In this document: positions 60,700 to 64,000 of the stretch, in pieces
Layout: each line of letters starts with the position of its first letter
Numbering within the stretch: the first letter of the stretch is position 1
Assembly: GCA_023548195.1 (NCBI GenBank)
Contig: JAJHZJ010000700.1
Span: 124,001 to 188,000, forward strand
Origin: Bettongia penicillata ogilbyi
Lineage: Eukaryota; Chordata; Mammalia; Diprotodontia; Potoroidae
Length of the DNA: 64,000 nt
Direction: 5' to 3'
Translations under genes and position numbers: made by a program
The notes under the pieces: model-generated
What the model saw: only the letters and a program-made list of their open reading frames with translations
Told to the model about the DNA's origin: nothing
Databases searched by the model: none

Positions 60700-61491
60700 A
60701 TAAATAGGAGATATTTCACGGAAGAAAGGCAATTAAGCTAGATTGGTGAAAGCTTTTCATAGCAAGTAAGATTTGAATTGAGACTGAAAGGAAGTCAGCT
60801 GAGTAAATGCCTGCAACTGAGATGCAATGGCTTATTTAGTGTTACTGGATTGAAGAGGATATTTTGGAGAGTAATGTGAAGGAAGACTGGAAAGGTAAAA
60901 GGGAACAAGGTTTTCAAGAGCTTTAAATGACAAACAGATTTCTTGATTCAAGGATATAGGGAAACCACTGTGGTTTCCTGGGGTTGGATGGGGGACTCAA
61001 CTTATATGAAATGATTTGACTTCCACTTTAGGGTAATCAATTTAGTGGTCAAATTGAGGATAAATTGATGTGGTGAGAGACTTGAGGAAAGCAGACTCAA
61101 CAGAAAGCTATTGCAATAATATAACCATGAGGGGATGAGGGAATATACCAGAATGTTTGCAGTATCCAAGGAGAGAAGGGGATGTAGAAAAGATGTTACA
61201 AAGGTGCAAACTTCTGGCCATATGAAAATGTCATATGAGTGGGGTGAGAGATAATGAGGAATCTAAGCTGATGGTTAGGTTGGGAATCTGAGAGATTTGG
61301 CCAATGGTGTTGTCCTCTACAGTAATATTGTAGAGGGAAAGAGAATTAGTTCCCTCTTGGATATATTTTTTGTATATCCAAGTACTTTTATATATCCATG
61401 TACTTCTTCCATGAGATATCTGACAGGAAGTTGGAGATTCAAAATTTGAGTGCTTGCAGCACAGTAGATAAATTTGAGAATCACCAGCATA
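60700..61491 (-). repeat. L2 LINE, antisense, low-coordinate piece (3' part of ORF2)
   Basis: 'cagaaagctattgcaataatataaccatgagg' (61100 on), 'gttacaaaggtgcaaactt', 'tggtgttgtcctctacagtaatattgtagaggg' (61303 on) and 'gtagataaatttgagaatcaccagcat' are the reverse complement of L2 ORF2 (compare + strand 21150-21420). The frame is decayed. Confidence 0.75.
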
Positions 61492-62287
61492 ATTGGTGGG
61501 GGAATTGTGAAGCATCCCTCCACTCTGCAGAGAAATGTAGAACTATGCCAAAAGGGCTATAAAACTCTGTATACTCTTTGTTGCAGCAATATCACTTCTG
61601 GATCTATATCCCAAAGAGATTATAAAAAAGGAGACCACATTTACAAAAATATTTATAGTAGCTCTTTTCCTGGGGCCAAAGAATTGGAAATTGAGAGGGT
61701 GACCATCAATTGGAGGATGTCTAAATAAGTTGTGGCATATGAATAAAACGGAATACTATTGTGCAGTAAGAAGTGATGAGCAGGCAGATTTCAGAAAAAC
61801 CTGGAAAGACTTATATGAACTGAAGCAACATGAGATGAACAGAACCAGAACATTTTACAAAGTGACTGCAATATTGTGTCATGATTGACTATGAATAGCT
61901 TAGCTTTTCTCTGCAATATAATGATATGACAATTATAAAAGCCTCTCAACTGAACATGCTATCCACATCCAGAGAAAGAACTGATAGAATTTAAATGAAG
62001 ACTGAAGCATATTATTGACACTTGCCTCATTTTTTTATATCTGGTTTTTCCCTTTTAGTCTTCTTCATTTACAATATCACTAAAATGGAAATGGATGTAA
62101 TCTATATCCAATTGTTCACTATTTTATGGAAGAGGCAGAGGAGAAAGGGGAGGAGAAAAATTTAGAATTCAATTTTTGAAAGGAATGTTAAAAATTATCT
62201 TCACATGTAACTTGAAAATATGATTAAAAGTAAAAATAAATTTAAAAAATAATTTTATTTAAAACAAAGTTAATTTAACTAAAAAGG
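61492..62287 (+). repeat. L1 3' end nested in the L2
   Basis: 'ccaaaagggctataaaactctgtatactctttg' (61549 on) to the L1 3' tail at about 62230. Flanking repeats gaatcaccagcata (61478-61491) and gaatcatcagaata (62288-62301) are the target-site duplication, 12 of 14 identical. An 84-codon open frame (61474-61728) is chance. Confidence 0.85.
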
Positions 62288-63230
62288 GAATCATCAGAAT
62301 AGAGACAGTTAATTAAATATTTGAGAACTGACGAGATCACCAAGTCCAACAGTACAGAAGGAGAAGAGCAGAGAACCCAGAACAAAAGGCTGAGATACAC
62401 CAATTGTTAGATGGTGTGATCTGGAAGAAGGTCCTGAAAAGAAGACTGAGAAAGAGGGACCTAATAGGAAGGGGAAGAACAGGGAGAGACTGCTTTCCTG
62501 AGATCCAAGAGAAAAGAGAGCATCAAGGAGAAAGAATGATCCACAGTGTCAAGGCTGCAGTGAGGCTAAACAGAATGAGGACTGAGGAAAGACCATTGAA
62601 TTTAACAACTGAGAGATCATTAGCCAATTTAGAGAGAGGTTGGGTGCAACACAGTTGCGTGGCAAACTGTAAGGGGTTAAGAAGAGTTTAAGAGTAATAT
62701 ATATATATATATACATATATGTATATATATATATGTGTGTGTGTGTATCTTATATATGATTTCATCAGTGACTTTGGCTACAGAGGGAAGAAGTGACATA
62801 AGATGACAGCAAGGATTGAAATATTGGGTGAGGCTTTTTAGTAGACCTTGGACACAGGTATGTTTGCAGACAGTAATGAATGAAACAAAGAAGATGAAAT
62901 TGAAAATGAAACAGAGGGGACAGTTGCATCATGGAGAAGTGATAGAATGAGATTCCTTCAAGAAGCAGACAAGGTATCCTTGTTAAGGAGTCTCACACTT
63001 CATCATGTGAGACAAGGATGATAGAGGAGATAGTAAGAGAAGCCAGTTGAGTAATAGGGAAAAAGGAAGGGGATAAAAGAGAGTTCACAGCAAATGGCTT
63101 CAATTATTTTTTGTTCAAAATGAGGCAGGATTCTTAGCTGAGAGACTGAGGGAAAGAAAGCCATCAGAGATAGAGGAAAAATGAAAAAAATTCAAAAGAG
63201 TCTATGGAGAGTGGGATAATGAGTTGGTAA
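62288..63230 (-). repeat. L2 LINE, antisense, high-coordinate piece
   Basis: 'gacgagatcaccaagtccaac', 'atgatccacagtgtcaaggctgcagtgaggctaa' (62537 on) and 'gaaagaccattgaatttaacaactgagagatcattagcc' (62589 on) continue the same antisense L2 (compare + strand 20880-20930). Confidence 0.75.
62696..62747. repeat. (TA)n(TG)n microsatellite
   Basis: About 52 bp of alternating purine-pyrimidine with ac/gt interruptions. Confidence 0.95.
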
Positions 63231-64000
63231 GGGAGGTATAATTGATTTCATCACAGCAAAGTCCACTTTTATTATGTCACATTGAATTGTAGGGATCATT
63301 CAGAACAGGTTGTGATTTTTGCCTTCTTTCAGCAGTATCACTGCCCAGTTCAATTCTCCATTCCTCAGAAGAGGGGTAGAGCTCAGAGTCTGCCTCAAGG
63401 CAAAATCAGACCAAAAATCAATCCAAAAGGGGATTACAAGAAATGTCATTAAGGAGAAAGAGACCTGTCTTTGGAATCAGAATCAACCCAAAGCAAACAC
63501 TTTCCTGGGCATTCTTTATCATCTTCTCTTGGCCCCTCAGTACATATTATATTCCTGAAACTTTTATTTTTTTTAACTTTTATTCCAATCAGGAAATGAT
63601 CAGCCTATCATTGATATCAACATATCATATAAGGGTACTGATATTCCTGTCTCATCTCTTCCTATTATCCTCAGAGTTCCCAAGAGGTAAAGACAGAACA
63701 TATTCCACAATATTTATTGCACTGAGAGTAGTAAATCCTGGCTGTTTAAATGTAATGAAATTTCTGAGCACAAGAAGAAATGCCAATATTTGCTTAATTA
63801 TGTAAATGTTTGGTTTTCAAAGGTCATGGACACCTAGTAAAACTTAACATCTGCCTGCTGTTCTAGGAAGAGCACAGGATTTCTATTAGAGGACATGGGT
63901 CCAAGCTCTAGGTTTCCTTCTGAAACCACCCTATATTAATCATTTCCCCTCTCTCTGCCTTCTGTTTCCTCATTTCTCCACCTCAAAACTGCAGACATTA
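63231..64000. other. No gene recognised; SINE scrap at the end
   Basis: 63860-63985 ('acatgggtccaagctctaggtttcc', 'tgccttctgtttcctcatttctcc') is a decayed SINE/MIR core. The open frame at 63443-63805 has no supporting features. Confidence 0.35.

Noticed and set aside
63443..63805. 120-codon open frame near the window end
   Set aside because: It overlaps a competing frame, has no recognisable domain, and its second half is low-complexity.

Overview
The window is mammalian nuclear DNA and almost certainly marsupial. It holds one gene with five GT/AG-bounded coding exons, surrounded by layers of L1, L2, CR1/L3-like and RTE LINEs, tRNA-derived/CORE SINEs of the marsupial type and ERV remnants. 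The RTE LINE, the RTE-type SINE and the SINE ending in a 'gtcacttaaccctgt...cctcagttt' tail together point to a metatherian. I cannot name the species. There is nothing bacterial, no CRISPR array and no tRNA or rRNA gene.

The only protein-coding gene I can support lies at 22947-26472 on the + strand. It is a binder-of-sperm (BSP) family gene, read here as BSPH1-like: a signal-peptide exon, a 12-codon linker exon, two single-exon fibronectin type II (FN2) domains and a last exon that adds only Asp-Leu-stop. All four introns are phase 1 and the predicted precursor is 133 aa. Products of this family are secreted in the male tract and bind choline phospholipids on sperm.

Layout. 1-12550: an LTR-like direct repeat pair (38-575 and about 9270-10172), an old L1 split by an RTE that is itself split by a solo LTR, CR1/L3-like and MIR remnants, and long microsatellites. 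12550-22130: a 5'-truncated L1, an antisense L1 5' half (5'UTR and ORF1), an antisense gammaretrovirus-like pro-pol relic carrying a SINE, and an L2. 22130-28450: the BSPH1-like gene and its flanks, which are mostly single-copy. 28450-64000: a retrotransposon yard dominated by ORF1-only L1 derivatives of the 'half-L1' (HAL1) type. Five or more copies are present, two of them young and nearly complete (44795-47429 and 56444-59297). Both sit inside older LINEs with clear target-site duplications.

The most informative non-gene content is the HAL1-like family. Two copies share an L1-like GC-rich 5'UTR with a 72-bp tandem unit, an ORF1 with an L1-type coiled coil and RNA-binding region, no ORF2, and a purine-rich 3'UTR with quadruplex-type G runs. 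Four copies carry the same in-frame TGA inside the ORF1 C-terminal region. Several insertion orders can be read directly from TSDs. Boundaries of old repeats are approximate, since they were found by eye and not by alignment.
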